DNA from: Beta vulgaris subsp. vulgaris
Taxonomy: Eukaryota; Streptophyta; Magnoliopsida; Caryophyllales; Amaranthaceae
Reading direction: 5' to 3'
DNA length: 64,000 bases
Assembly (NCBI RefSeq): GCF_026745355.1
Contig: NC_079202.1
Span: forward strand, 43,089,061-43,153,060
Part shown: in pieces, positions 10,711 to 21,800 of the stretch
Position numbering within the stretch: the first letter of the stretch is position 1
Layout of the letters: every line of letters starts with the position of its first letter
Position numbers and translations under genes: made by a program
The notes under the pieces: model-generated
Database searches by the model: none
What the model was told of the DNA's origin: nothing
The model's input: only the letters and a program-made list of their open reading frames with translations

Positions 10711-11726
10711 CCCTTGATCATACACTCACAGTTTCTCCTCGTTAAGCGCGGAAAAGAATAGTACTCGTGTGTGGCTGTGTCCCAACTCCCAACTCTCTGC
10801 TTCTTAATTTCAAGGTGAGTTCTTCAACTTTATCGGGTTCTCCCTCTTACGTTATATAGTATTCCTTGTTTAAATACTTCCTCCGTTTTTTTATAAATGC
10901 TATATTTCCCTTAAATGGAAATGTCATAATAGATGCTAGATACCATAAATGGATTCCTTCTCACCATAAAAATCTTAAAATACTATTAAAAAGTTGGTGG
11001 TCCCCCACCTTCTCTTTTAAAATACTCATACTTTTTCCTTAACAAATGGTTTTTTATTCAAAAAGTGGTGGTCCCCTACTTTCTCTCTCTACCTTTTTTA
11101 AAAACCCCCACTTTCTCTATGTAGCAAGAATAAAAACACGGAGGAAGTACATGTTAATGTTCGAATTTCGTCCATACTTCTGTTCGATTCGTCGATTACA
11201 AAAGTAAAGTCGAATTTGTCGCCCAATTATGTGAAATTTCAATTAACTTATTTCGAGTTCAAGGTTTCAGTCGTTATGCAATCAAGCAATTTCCATATTA
11301 GGGCTTTCGCGTACAATTATATGAGAAGATAGTATTTCAAGAAATTTGCACTTCCTACGTTCAACCAAACGAGAAGAGAACCTACCCTTAGTCATACAGT
11401 CACAGTTTCTCCTCATTAGCGCGGAAAAGAATAGTACTTCATTCAAAGAAAACCCCGGCTCTGTCCCAACTCCCAACTCTCTGCTTCCTAATTTCAGGGT
11501 GAGTTCTTCAACTTTCTCTGCTTCTCCCTCTTACGTTATATAGTCTTCGTTGTTTAAATACATTTTAAAGTTCGATATTCGTCCATACTTCTGTTCGATT
11601 CGCCGATTACAAAAGTACAGTCGAATTTGTCGCCCAATTATGTGAAATTTCAATTAACTTATTTCGGGTTCAAGGTTTCAGTCGTTATGCAATCAAGCAA
11701 TTTCCATATTAGGGCTTTCGCGTACA
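10711..11726 (+). repeat. Tandem duplication of the 5' leader of the gene at 11905
   Basis: Copy 1 (10711-11315) and copy 2 (11385-11726) are closely similar direct repeats of about 335 bp, once a Stowaway MITE in copy 1 is discounted. Both contain CCCAACTCCCAACTCTCTGC followed by a splice-donor-like GTGAGTTCTTCAAC (10815 and 11499), so each could serve as a 5' untranslated exon with intron donor. Copy 2 has about 20 extra bases at about 11436-11455. The acceptor is not identified; a T-rich AG near 11810 is a candidate. Confidence 0.85.
10877..11147. mobile_element. Stowaway MITE inside leader copy 1
   Basis: Inverted ends CTTCCTCCGTTTTTTTAT and its near complement, flanked by TA at 10875-10876 and 11148-11149. 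The matching site in leader copy 2 (near 11560) lacks the insertion. Confidence 0.9.
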
Positions 11727-11904
11727 TAGATTAGCTTCGGAAGATTTAAAGTTCAGTTTTTCAGCGAGATTTAATCTCAATTTGCTTATGATTAATACTT
11801 TTTTTAGCAAAATATTTTATGGGTTAGACTGAAACTTATGTGGTGCATGGTAGGGTTTTGAGAGAAAAATTGGCATTGTTGAAGACAGAGATTACTTAGT
11901 AGAT

Positions 11905-14900
11905 ATGGATTGGGCTTTGTTTGAAGGTACAGACTTTTTTTTAGACATGGAGACGAGCACTCCAAATACTAGAAGATGTAGGGGTGAAGCAATGAATTAT
12001 TATGCTGGAGATGTTGAAGCGGATGAAGATTATGTTACTTTTTTTAGAGATTTACTTAATGTTTGGGATGCGAAATTCGTGGGGGAAGATGATGATGAGG
12101 ATGATCCACATTATAAGGCTTTCTTGGAAAATTTGAAAGAACACGGGAATGGGTATATGTGTGATGTGTCTATAGAGCATGGCGTATTGTCCCCACTCAT
12201 TTATGAAGTGGAGAATAATTCCCCTTCCCCTTCCCCTACTGAAATCAAGAGGAAAACTCCACGAGCTCGCGCCAGTGCTTGTATTCCGGGGAAGAGGAAA
12301 TTGTATAAGGGTGACCGGGATTCGAAATATAAAAGTTCGGGGGCAAAGAGTGACTCTCATGATAAGTTGAAGAGGAGGGTAAAAGTGGTTGATGATATCA
12401 AATCTGGTCCGAGGGTTCGTTCTGATGGTATCAAGCGAAGATCTCCTCTATCTGGCAGTGGTGATTGTGTTAGGGAGAATAGGAAATCTGTTAGGGAGAA
12501 TAGGAAATCTGAAGTAGTTGATGAGGTATATGGTAAATTCTTGAATAATTTGCACGTCGTAGAAGATTTTGTGTTCTATGAATACGGAGATGGAGAGCGA
12601 GTCTTTTATGATACTAGTGATGAACAGACAATGGATGTTGAAATTCAACCACTTAAGACAATTACAAGGCCATTGATGTTGAATTTGAGACCACCAACAC
12701 TAAGTCTAAGTCCAGCACCAGCACCCATTCCAAGACCGCCAACTCCATCTTCTAGGGAACAAATTGCCCAAAGAAAGCCAATTCCTCATGACCGTAGTAT
12801 GCTCAGCGTATCTGTAAGAGTTCTTTTAGTAATATACAGTTGTATTTCACATGTGCTTGTGTTTGTTTTTATGAGATTCACTTTTACTTTTATATTGTTT
12901 TCCTTTTCCTATAGAAGGAGACGGAGGAATGTTCCTCATTGTGGGAAGAGTTACACAATAACCTTAGACAGCCCTATGATCAAAAGGAGTATGATGAGCT
13001 TTGGGAGATCATGTCTACTCGAAAGCCTGTATCTATTCACAGGGATTCACGTAGTGGAGGATCTGACAGGCCAGGACACATGGGCAAATCTTACTTTGAC
13101 TCATATCCTGGTTAGTATTTTCTTGGCTTGGTTGATTAGAGTGCTTCTTTTCTGTCGTTTCGAAAAAATTAATTAATTTCACTGCTCTTAAGGAAGTGAG
13201 ATTCATTCATATATGTTCTTGTTTTGGTGCAACTGCTGATGAGAAGTGATCATATTCAAGTTGGTCAATTGAGTTATACAAACAACCTTATATGTTGAAA
13301 ATCTTTTTTGTGATTTATTTGGCCAGTAGCTGTTAATGATGTTCATTTAGCGTTTTCGGTGCTTCAAGGTACTTAGTATCAGATTCTGTTTTAGTTACTA
13401 ATTCGGCTTAAGTGGCATCTACTGTGTCGTCCTATATTGATTACATGAACGCTATATGAAAATAGTGTTTGTCCTATTTATTATGCAATGTTGATATGCA
13501 AAGGAAAATATAAAAATAGTTTAGTGCTTGTTTTATATCTCTTGATACAGCATGTGAGTGGTGATGGAAATTTATGAAGAAAAACATATGCTTCAGATGG
13601 ACATTGACATGAGACTTTCTCAATAGATTACGCATTACCAATATGAATACTGCCATTTATTGCTATCTATCCCACAAGTTGTATGTGTACTACTCAAACC
13701 ATGGAATCCAGCTTAGCTGCAAAACATAGAGGAAAATACTAAGCCAAGTCTAAAGTTCTGCATCTAGAAGCACTTTTTATTTGCATATCAACAGATTTTT
13801 TTAGCCACTAGCTATTTATTTGCATATTGTGCTTGATGTACTACTGCTGCTTTCTGGGACTACGTGATGCTTGTTTTTTCTGGCTTCTATGGCACTGCCA
13901 ATTGCTACATGTTCTGAAATATCGCCCACCATAGCTTTAATTGTTTGCTAATCTTGATGTCAGATCTGTATACGAAAATAGAGGAAGTTATGTCCGAACC
14001 CGAGAAGGTCTTGAATCTCCTACGAATGTTGGACTTTTTCTTGAAGGTAACAACTCGTTTTGCATTTGTTTTCGTTTTCTCTTCTCCGTTTTGAATCTAG
14101 CCATGCTCATCTTAGCTTCTTCATATGTTAGTACTCTTATCGCTAACACTGTTTGGATATCGATGGTGGAGGGAAAGGAGAGGAGGGAAAAGTGAGCTCG
14201 CATAATCGTTCCAAATCTTGATTTGGTTTATTAAAAGGGGAGGGAAATTGGATCCTTCCAATTTCCTTCCCCCATGTTGTATCCAAACATGAGAACCTAT
14301 CCTTCTCTTTTTTTCTCCGGATTCCCTATCCAAACATCATCTAAATATGTATACTGACAATGTGCACAGAAATGGAAGATGCACACTAAAATGTGGCCTA
14401 AATGCAGAGTCAAAAATAGCGTGGTCTTGAAACATTACAAAAAAATGTGGAACACAATGATTGTAATTTTGCGGAAGTGATTGCAAGTGAAAAGTTTATC
14501 TTTGCGTATACTTTTAGAGTTCTTTTGTGTTCTTCCTCTCTGAATTTTGTGGTCCTCAGGTATTCAAAAGTAATTTGCGTTGAGTGGTCAAAGCCAAGTC
14601 ATTCATATGCTTGTAATTCTAGACTGGAAAGACCAAACACATGTTTTCGTTAAACTATATACTTCCTCCGCTCTCATTTAATTGCAACACTTCCAGTTTC
14701 ACGCTTACCAATGCACAAACATTATTAATATCTTTAGTTATGTTTCGGTAAAAATTATAAAAATTAGATATTAATAAAGTACACATTGAGATAAAATGAT
14801 ATATCTAAAAAGTTCCCACATGACTATATTTTTCCATACATAAGAAACACAAAAGCTAGTTATATGAGTGATTGTGAATAGTGCCAAAACTAGAAATATT

Positions 14901-15273
14901 GAAATTAAATGGGAGCTGAGGAAGTAACAAGTAGATTTTAAGATAATCTCAGGTCACGATAGGTTGTGGGAGGAAGATATAGATGTTGTGGTTTAAAGAT
15001 CTGTGTGACAATAAATGTGAATATTATGCATTGGTTGTCAACCAACTTTGATAATTTGATGTTGGGAGGAGGATACTCTTGGCAATATCTACTTTTCCTT
15101 TTGTCTTAGTTGCAGTAGTCCTTTTCTTATTGCTTTAATGGTTGATATTTGTAGCATATTTCTTATATTTTTTTTTTATTAATTGGCATCAGAAAATTCC
15201 TGCTGGAGTTTCTCCACCTTGGTTGGATGACTTGTCAATACAATCTTGCCCGGAGATCATCCTAGTTGACTAA
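11905..15273 (+). CDS. Plant protein of unknown function, four exons (about 422 aa)
   Basis: Proposed exons are 11905-12813, 12915-13110, 13964-14046 and 15193-15273. All junctions are GT-AG and phases agree, giving 1,269 nt with a stop at 15271. Exon 1 encodes an acidic N-terminus, a basic Lys/Arg/Ser region and a Pro-rich stretch (about residues 255-285). Exons 2-4 encode the better-ordered C-terminus: LWEELHNNLRQPYDQKEY, a GKSYFDSYPD segment, then LNLLRMLDFFLK and PPWLDD. I recognise this C-terminal pattern from uncharacterised plant proteins but cannot name a function. No signal peptide or membrane span. Readthrough of intron 1 would give a longer, Phe/Arg-rich frame to 13176, which looks like intron. 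It is convergent with ndhM, 273 bp apart. Confidence 0.78.
14150..14336. mobile_element. Small MITE in intron 3
   Basis: Inverted 10-bp ends TGTTTGGATA, with matching purine-rich and pyrimidine-rich flanks, 187 bp, lying in the third intron of the gene at 11905. A second internal copy of the end motif occurs at 14280. Target duplication not resolved. Confidence 0.55.
14662..14924. mobile_element. Stowaway MITE in intron 3
   Basis: Inverted ends CTTCCTCCGCTCTCATTTAA and a near complement, flanked by TA at 14660-14661 and 14925-14926. Confidence 0.88.
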
Positions 15274-15546
15274 ATGGTTCATAATGAACTGTGATTCTGA
15301 GAGACTTCATGGTTGAATTGTGCTAAGTCCATCAATATCACAATTTTTGCTATAGTTAACATGCGGAGATGCGCAAATCTTGAACAAAAGAAGGGCAGGA
15401 ATACATTGTGGATTAATGAATCATATAGTGCATTGAGTACACCCATTTTGTATATCAGCTGAACAAGTTTTTGCATGTTATGGTAGAAGTAATATGATTA
15501 TTACTTATCACATACCTGACTGGTTTGCGTCAACTGATGCTTGCTA

Positions 15547-17078
15547 TTACTCTACATCTGGAAGCTCGTTGCTGTTGAATTTCATCCGCGGTTTTCCCAT
15601 GCTGAAGTTTAACACTCTTGAATTCATGTTGTATTTGATTTCTCCATCATACAACATCTTTCTTATATAATGTTCTATGTCTGAACCAATGAGGCGCAGT
15701 GTGTATTCTGTCAGAGGTGCACCCTGTTTTATGATTAAGATTAGATTATTAGATTGTAAGTGCATTAGTCTTAAACTCTGAGGAAGTATTGCCCCATACC
15801 AAGACGCATGAACAGTAAACTATAGGAAAAGCTGTTAGTTAATTAACAGTTCATGTGTCTTACTGTCTCAACCGACCCTTTCTAGTATCTTTCTCCGATT
15901 TGAGTATCTTTTACCATCTATATCAAAAATTACTTTATGTAGTCCTTGTTCTATTAATTCTTGTAACATGAGCTATGTGGTCCTATCATAAGTGTATTAA
16001 CAAATTTTTTAAAAAAATCTTGCTCTTTAATTTACATATGTAGATATGGTTTTCTTGTTTTCAAGACCATCTACTTTTTCTAGTAATTATGGTAAGAGTA
16101 ACAGAGTGGCTGGCATTAGCACATGCTACAGATTGTGATAGTCTTTTTAGATGGATTTCCAGAGCAAATGTTAGCAGATTGTAAAAACAGATTTATGCTG
16201 CAGGATTATACGCTTCAATGTAGAAGTATCATATATGGAAGGCTCGGAATGAGGCTTTTTGGAATCAAAAGGTTCCAATCTTGGAGAAACTGGTAGAATC
16301 TTTTGTAAGATATACCTAGGCTAGGAAGGTAAAATACTTGGATACAGATTACAATAGGTGAATTATATTGTATATAAGGCTTTGGCCTTGGTATTCTTTC
16401 TTTCTTCTTTTTGAGGACTCCTTCCTAGAAGGTTTACCCTTAAGAAGAAAGTATAGGTTGTAAATAGTTCTATTTAGAAATTTATATATATTATACCTAC
16501 CAAAATTATGGAAGAGTTAAATGCTTGGTGGTGTAATTTATATAGGAATAATCTGATACTTTTGTTATATTATAATATTGATGTTATTTCAAGTAGCCAT
16601 TTTTTGGGCTGATGGTAGTCAGAGATGGTACCTCATAGTGATCGACGAGCTCTTGGAAGTATGCGTAAACCTTGTCGCAGGTATCATCAGGCCACAAGAA
16701 TTCATCAGTTGGATCGAGAATAAGGGTAAGTTTATCCATCTGAGTTTGATCCATGGCGCAGGTTTCAGGGTCGATGTAGGCAGCATAGATCCTAACATGC
16801 CTGGTTACACTGCTAAGCCATTGCCCTCCATATTCTCTTGACAAGTTCTTGTTCTGGACATTCACTTGAGCTTCAACAGGCCTTAGTGTTTGTTGCTTCA
16901 TTTGATCTTGGTCTTCTCGCTCATTATCTAACTTCAGTTCCTCTGATTCTTGCACTTCAGTTTGCTGTTGAGCTGAAATGCCGAAGTTAAATCTCTTTGG
17001 TGGGATTCTTTTGTTTCCAATATTCCAAGAAAAGTTGGGAAGTTTTATTGAAGCAATATATGATGAAGCAGCTGCCAT
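15547..17078 (-). CDS. ndhM: NAD(P)H-quinone oxidoreductase subunit M, chloroplastic
   Basis: Two exons, 17078-16632 and 15723-15547, with GT-AG ends and phase 0, encode 207 residues, close to other plant NdhM proteins. Exon 1 carries a plastid transit-type N-terminus (MAAASSYIASIKLPNFSW...) and a Gln/Glu-rich linker. The conserved core starts with HVRIYAAYIDPETCAMDQ and includes LDPTDEFLWPDDTCDKVYAY. Exon 2 completes it with LRLIGSDIEHYIRKMLYDGE and LNFSMGKPR. NdhM belongs to the stroma-exposed subcomplex A of the chloroplast NDH complex, which takes part in cyclic electron flow around photosystem I. The 908-bp intron (15724-16631) shows no coding content. The gene is intact as read. Confidence 0.95.
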
Positions 17079-18107
17079 TGTGAGATTTGTTGCTATAGTT
17101 TTGTTCTAGGCAATAGGCATGCATTTGTGACATTCTCTGGTTTTTGTTAATGCTGTTTTGAGGCCAATGCATTTGAGCCCTCTATTTTGTGGATAAGATG
17201 CAACAAGTGTTGATTTTACTTCCTCCTTTTTCCTTTTTATTTGAGATGAGAAAAGTCCATATTCTATGTGCGACAAATCAGAATATTCCTCCGACCACGT
17301 CTTTCACAATTAAGTGAAACAATGGAATTTCTGAAGGAGCGAAACAACCAAAATGAATTAAATAATAATTTTCTTTGGCATCATAGTTTTTTTTTGTTTT
17401 TTTTTTTTGCATTGCTGCTACTTGTCAACTGATGGGTTACTACTCTCTGTTATATGTAGGATGTAATGCGAAAGTTACACGAATCTAAGGTTAAAATGTG
17501 ATTGGTTCTCCCACAATCTTCTTATTCTACAGGATATATGGCGAAATTTTGGAACAGAAAATTGAATTTATTTAAATAAATGTTGAGTACAAAACTATAA
17601 ATTAATCAATAGTTTAAGTTTGACAATGGTATAACAATTTTACATTCCTCTTGGAGAGAGGAATTAGGCAACTCCTACATGATGGTTTAGTTTTTACATG
17701 GCACCTTTATCAATCCGTAGATGGTGCACACGTTTGTATGGTAAGGAAGGTGTACACACGTACATGGCTAACAAGTTAAATGTACATGAATAACAAGTCA
17801 AATGAACATATGTACATGTCTAACAAGTCAAATGAACATATGTACATCTCTATTAGCATATGTTAATTGGTATTAGCCTTTATGTTCGTAACCTAGTGCT
17901 TGATATTCATCAGGCGCACCTTCCTTGGACGTATGCACTTACTAATTTGCACACATTATATTTTTAAAGAAGAAAAAAAACTAACAGCTATGAAAATTGG
18001 GAATTATGTTACAAACATAGACCAATAGACGTTAATTGGAATAAATTATGAACACTTATACATATGCTAAGACAATTTATATATACGTTGATGCATCTCT
18101 CGAGATC
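17079..18107. other. Intergenic, ndhM 5' flank
   Basis: No gene seen. It should hold the ndhM promoter. About 17755-17850 contains short direct repeats of TAACAAGTCAAATGAACATA. A T-run lies at 17388-17409. Confidence 0.5.
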
Positions 18108-18325
18108 GAAGGTTGGATTGGGCTAGGATTTGTTGCGTGAAACTCATCCAGGGAAGTGCTCTTTGCGGCCACCAGTTGTGTGAAGGCTTTTTGGGCGCTA
18201 GAAGTAGCTGAAGCTAAGGCCCTTGCTCTTGCGTCTTGTGGTAAGACTCGACAAACTCTAAGGCTTCAGGAAGTTATAAGTGTGGGAGAACCATTATTCA
18301 TTGGAGGCGACTCCCTATGTACTTA
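18108..18325 (+). pseudogene. RNase H-like (RVT_3) domain fragment
   Basis: A plus-strand frame reads GLGLGFVA, a stop, then SSREVLFAATSCVKAFWAL and EVAEAKALALA. These match the N-terminal half of the RNase H-like RVT_3 domain of plant non-LTR retroelements and their relatives. A later VI...GGDSL segment matches the second acidic strand after a frame disturbance. An in-frame TGA and truncation make it a relic. Confidence 0.6.
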
Positions 18326-18890
18326 CAAGTTCTGTCTTTGAATTTCCTTTAGCTTGACTTCTTCCCCTTAAACAAAAGTACATCGGATGTACAAATATTA
18401 CAAACGAAAAACCATATACAAACATGTATCCTGTTTATATAAGTTTTATAATTATTAACAAAAGGCAAAGAGCTTCCCACTGCAAGTTACCCTTCCTCTG
18501 CACCATGTGTGAATGTTACCATTGTTTAATAGTCATGGCAAAAGTACTAATTTTCAAAGCTAGAGTTCCGGCGACGCTTCTTTTAGTTGGCTAAAATATA
18601 GACATTAATTTACTCGTTCACCATTACTGTAATTCTAATCAATTGATTCATCAAATCTGTAACACGGTATAATTGTTATCATTACAAGTTTACAAGATGT
18701 ACACGATAAAGAAGTATAGAGAGAAAACTAAAGAGCTTCTCCCATCCCAGAAAAAAGCTTTCCAAGAAGAGGGGTGGGAAGGGGGTTGCCAATCAATGTA
18801 CATACGGCTGGCATATCCATCATAATCCTTATCCTGTCCATGACTGCTGTTAATGACTATATTTGAAGACTGCTAAATCTTAGGATATTT

Positions 18891-21800
18891 CTAAAGCCTA
18901 CCCAGTAGGCGAAGAGGCTTCATCAATTCATCTAGATCATCTAACCGAGAAGTAAGAGGGTCATCTTCAAAGGCAAAGGTTTGCTCACTCGTCTGTCCAT
19001 TTTCTCGCGCTTCATCATCACTAACATCAAGATCGATAAAATCACCCCATTCTCCTTGAGAGACAAAACTGCCCTTATCGGGTCCAGCATGCTTCTCGAG
19101 CACAAGTCTTGTCTCAGGATCCGCAACTGAGAGACTAGAACCAAAATAACGTCCCTTAGCATTCTTCCGATCTCTAAGAACTTTCTTTTTCTTAGCCTTA
19201 CCCTTTTTAGGATGGTAAAGTTTGCATTTTGATCCTTGAGGGCAGCTACCAGATGCTTCAAATTCAGGGCAGATGTAACTGTGCTTCTTCCGGCACTGCA
19301 AGTGTTTCAGAGATTTGTTCTACTTGTTTCTATCAGGCATGTTGACATGTGATGCTCACGAGCAAACAGACATGTAATGATTGTAGAAATCGATAGATTA
19401 AAACGGAAAGCCAATTCAAAGACCTAAATCACAACTCGAGATGTCTTTCTATTAATCGTGTGAAGATGATAGGTTGACAAAATCATGATGCTATACTAGA
19501 CTGCTGCTGTGATTGACCTTGAACAGCATGGACAAAAAAGACAACACAAAACACCAAAAGATCGTGTGCATCCTGCCTTTGCTGAGGTGAGCCAGGGTCC
19601 ACAAATGCAAAGATGTATGGAAGTATGCAACCTTATCTCTAGTTAACCTAAGGGAAGTTGGTAGAAAGTGGTAATAGAAGATTCACATAAGAGGGGGGGG
19701 GGGGGTGTGCTTATAAAAGATTCACATCAGGGGGGAGTCACCTTTTGCAGAAGTAAAGAAAACAAGGACATAAAGCTTCACAATTACAGATTGAAAAGTG
19801 CACAAGCAGTGTGTTTTGCAGTAACTTTCCTTCTATAGTATATTCATAGATTGAAAAGATTAAATTTTATATTTGAAAGATGGGAATAGGTGGGATAAAA
19901 GAAGCAGAAAACTATGCAGAAAGGGGACTGTGACCAGACACTGATGAGATCTTATAACTCCCACAGTACACTGTGTTTGTCCTTGTTGATTTTCCGCAAA
20001 ATAAAGGAACATAACTAACATGTATAGTTTAACCAACGATATTTTAATATAATGGGAATAGCAAAAGTTAATTGAATGACTGCACTAATTAAGGACAATG
20101 TTTTGGGCAACCAGAAACTGAAAGATGGACAAACACAATGTAAGAGGGAGTATATTGCAAGTGGCTAATGACTTGAACATAAAGATTCTACATACTCAAC
20201 GATATAAACATATACCTCATTCCCTTCAGCACAATAGCCTTTGAGAAAGCTCTCACAAATAGACGCTTTTGGATTCACATTCACATGCCGATAAGGACAT
20301 TTCTCATTGGAGCATAAGCCTGTAAGTAAAGGCTGTCAACAATATTTATACTGGAAATGATACTATACAAATGCATACAAACAGAATACCACCTTGCAGA
20401 AAAAATGAACAATCTGGCATTCTTTCAGGAATAACCTGCATAAAAGAAAAAATGGATATAAGTTTAAGCTGATGTTGCCCTAAAAGTTTATCCAGACAGC
20501 ATAACATCTCCCAGAGGACATTGCATGATAGACCTTATGAGTCAATTTGCAGTTCAGATCAGCACATAAGCCATTCAAGAATTTTGTGCAGACCGCTATT
20601 TTTGATGAATCATGAATAAATGGACATTTTCCTTCTCCCTTGTTACATTTGCCAAATCTAGTAAAAAACTGGCAGAACTTCCGTTTTTTGGCTAATCGCA
20701 TCCTAGCAGTGTGCAAACTCCATCGAACTTTTTCACTAGCCAAGATGCGAGTGCGTCTTTTGGGGTCTCTAACAAGCTGGTTCCCGTTACCAATCCGAAC
20801 ATACCTACGATAGAAGAAGATACCCATCCAAAAGCAGAGGGTAATCAGATAGCATACCACCAAGTATAATTCCAAACATCCTGCATATAGTTGCAGAGAG
20901 AGAGAGAGAGGATTAACATACTCATCACTTCCAATCAGTAGCCTCTTTGGCACATAAGTTTTTCTGGCATCTCTTTCCGTCTTTGGAGCAGTAAAGTCTG
21001 ACGTTTCCTCATCTATTTAACAGTTCATAGTCAGTTTCAAAATATTGATCACAACTTCAAATTAGATGGATAATTGAAAGAAAAACGGAGAAAAGGAGAA
21101 CATAAACAAGACAAGCCTGAAAAGAAAATTAGCTCTATTTTGACCGCGATTCCGGGCAGCCATATAAAGGAAAGGAACACTAACATTGCAGGCTAACTAA
21201 ATAATAATGGTATTTGGAAGATGGCAACAAATAATGGTAAATAAGTTCATTTGTTTTTTTATAAATATCATGTTAATGTCAATAGTACTGCTTGTCTACT
21301 CCTAAACTTGTGATTTTATTCACAAATTTCCATTACCATCTTTGAGGTGATCTTGAATGGCAATGGAACTTTGTGAAGAAAATCAAATGTTTGGGGATGA
21401 GATTCCATTACCATCATGATAAGTAGGGGATTTTCCTCGAAAAGTACATATGAATTCATTACCATTACTGCCATTTAGTATCGCCTACCAAATGTGCCAT
21501 AAGAGTCCACAATGATCACTTCCAACTTAAGACCACAATGATCACTTCTAACTTAAGAAAAACAAATGTCCAACCAGCAGAACTTTGTGGCTCCTTATAA
21601 TATCTTTCTCGCAATAATATTTCAACTTAAACACAACAAAAGAAACAAAGACAAAGTAATCCAGAACCTGTAATTCTCTGAAGTGTCCGCCTTGAAGGAT
21701 CCATACGGTATCGGAACACACCAATACGAAATATTCTCTCTCCTGTGCATGACAAATATTCATCAGCAAAGTCAAATTATAATGACGAGATTTGCAACAG

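Larger units (their letters stand above)
7484..10714. mobile_element. TIR element with GAACTG subterminal repeats, interrupted by two insertions
   Basis: The left end (AGGGTCTGTT..., 7484) and the right end (complement of ...AACGACCCT, about 10713) are related over about 45 bp, sharing CTTATTT and CAGTTCA words. Both ends are loaded with tandem TTCAGTTCAGTTCAATTC or its complement (7500-7830, 10630-10690). A third copy of the end motif occurs at 7745, so two overlapping elements are possible. No coding sequence. It contains a foldback MULE (8151-9325) and a hAT-type MITE (9816-10447). The superfamily is unknown and no clean target duplication is visible. Confidence 0.55.

Noticed and set aside
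12814..13176. Extension of the unknown gene through intron 1
   Set aside because: Splicing at GTAAGA...CCTATAG joins a conserved-looking frame, while the readthrough frame becomes hydrophobic and Arg-rich without pattern.
14121..14333. Minus-strand 70-codon frame
   Set aside because: It coincides with the small MITE in intron 3 and has no coding features.
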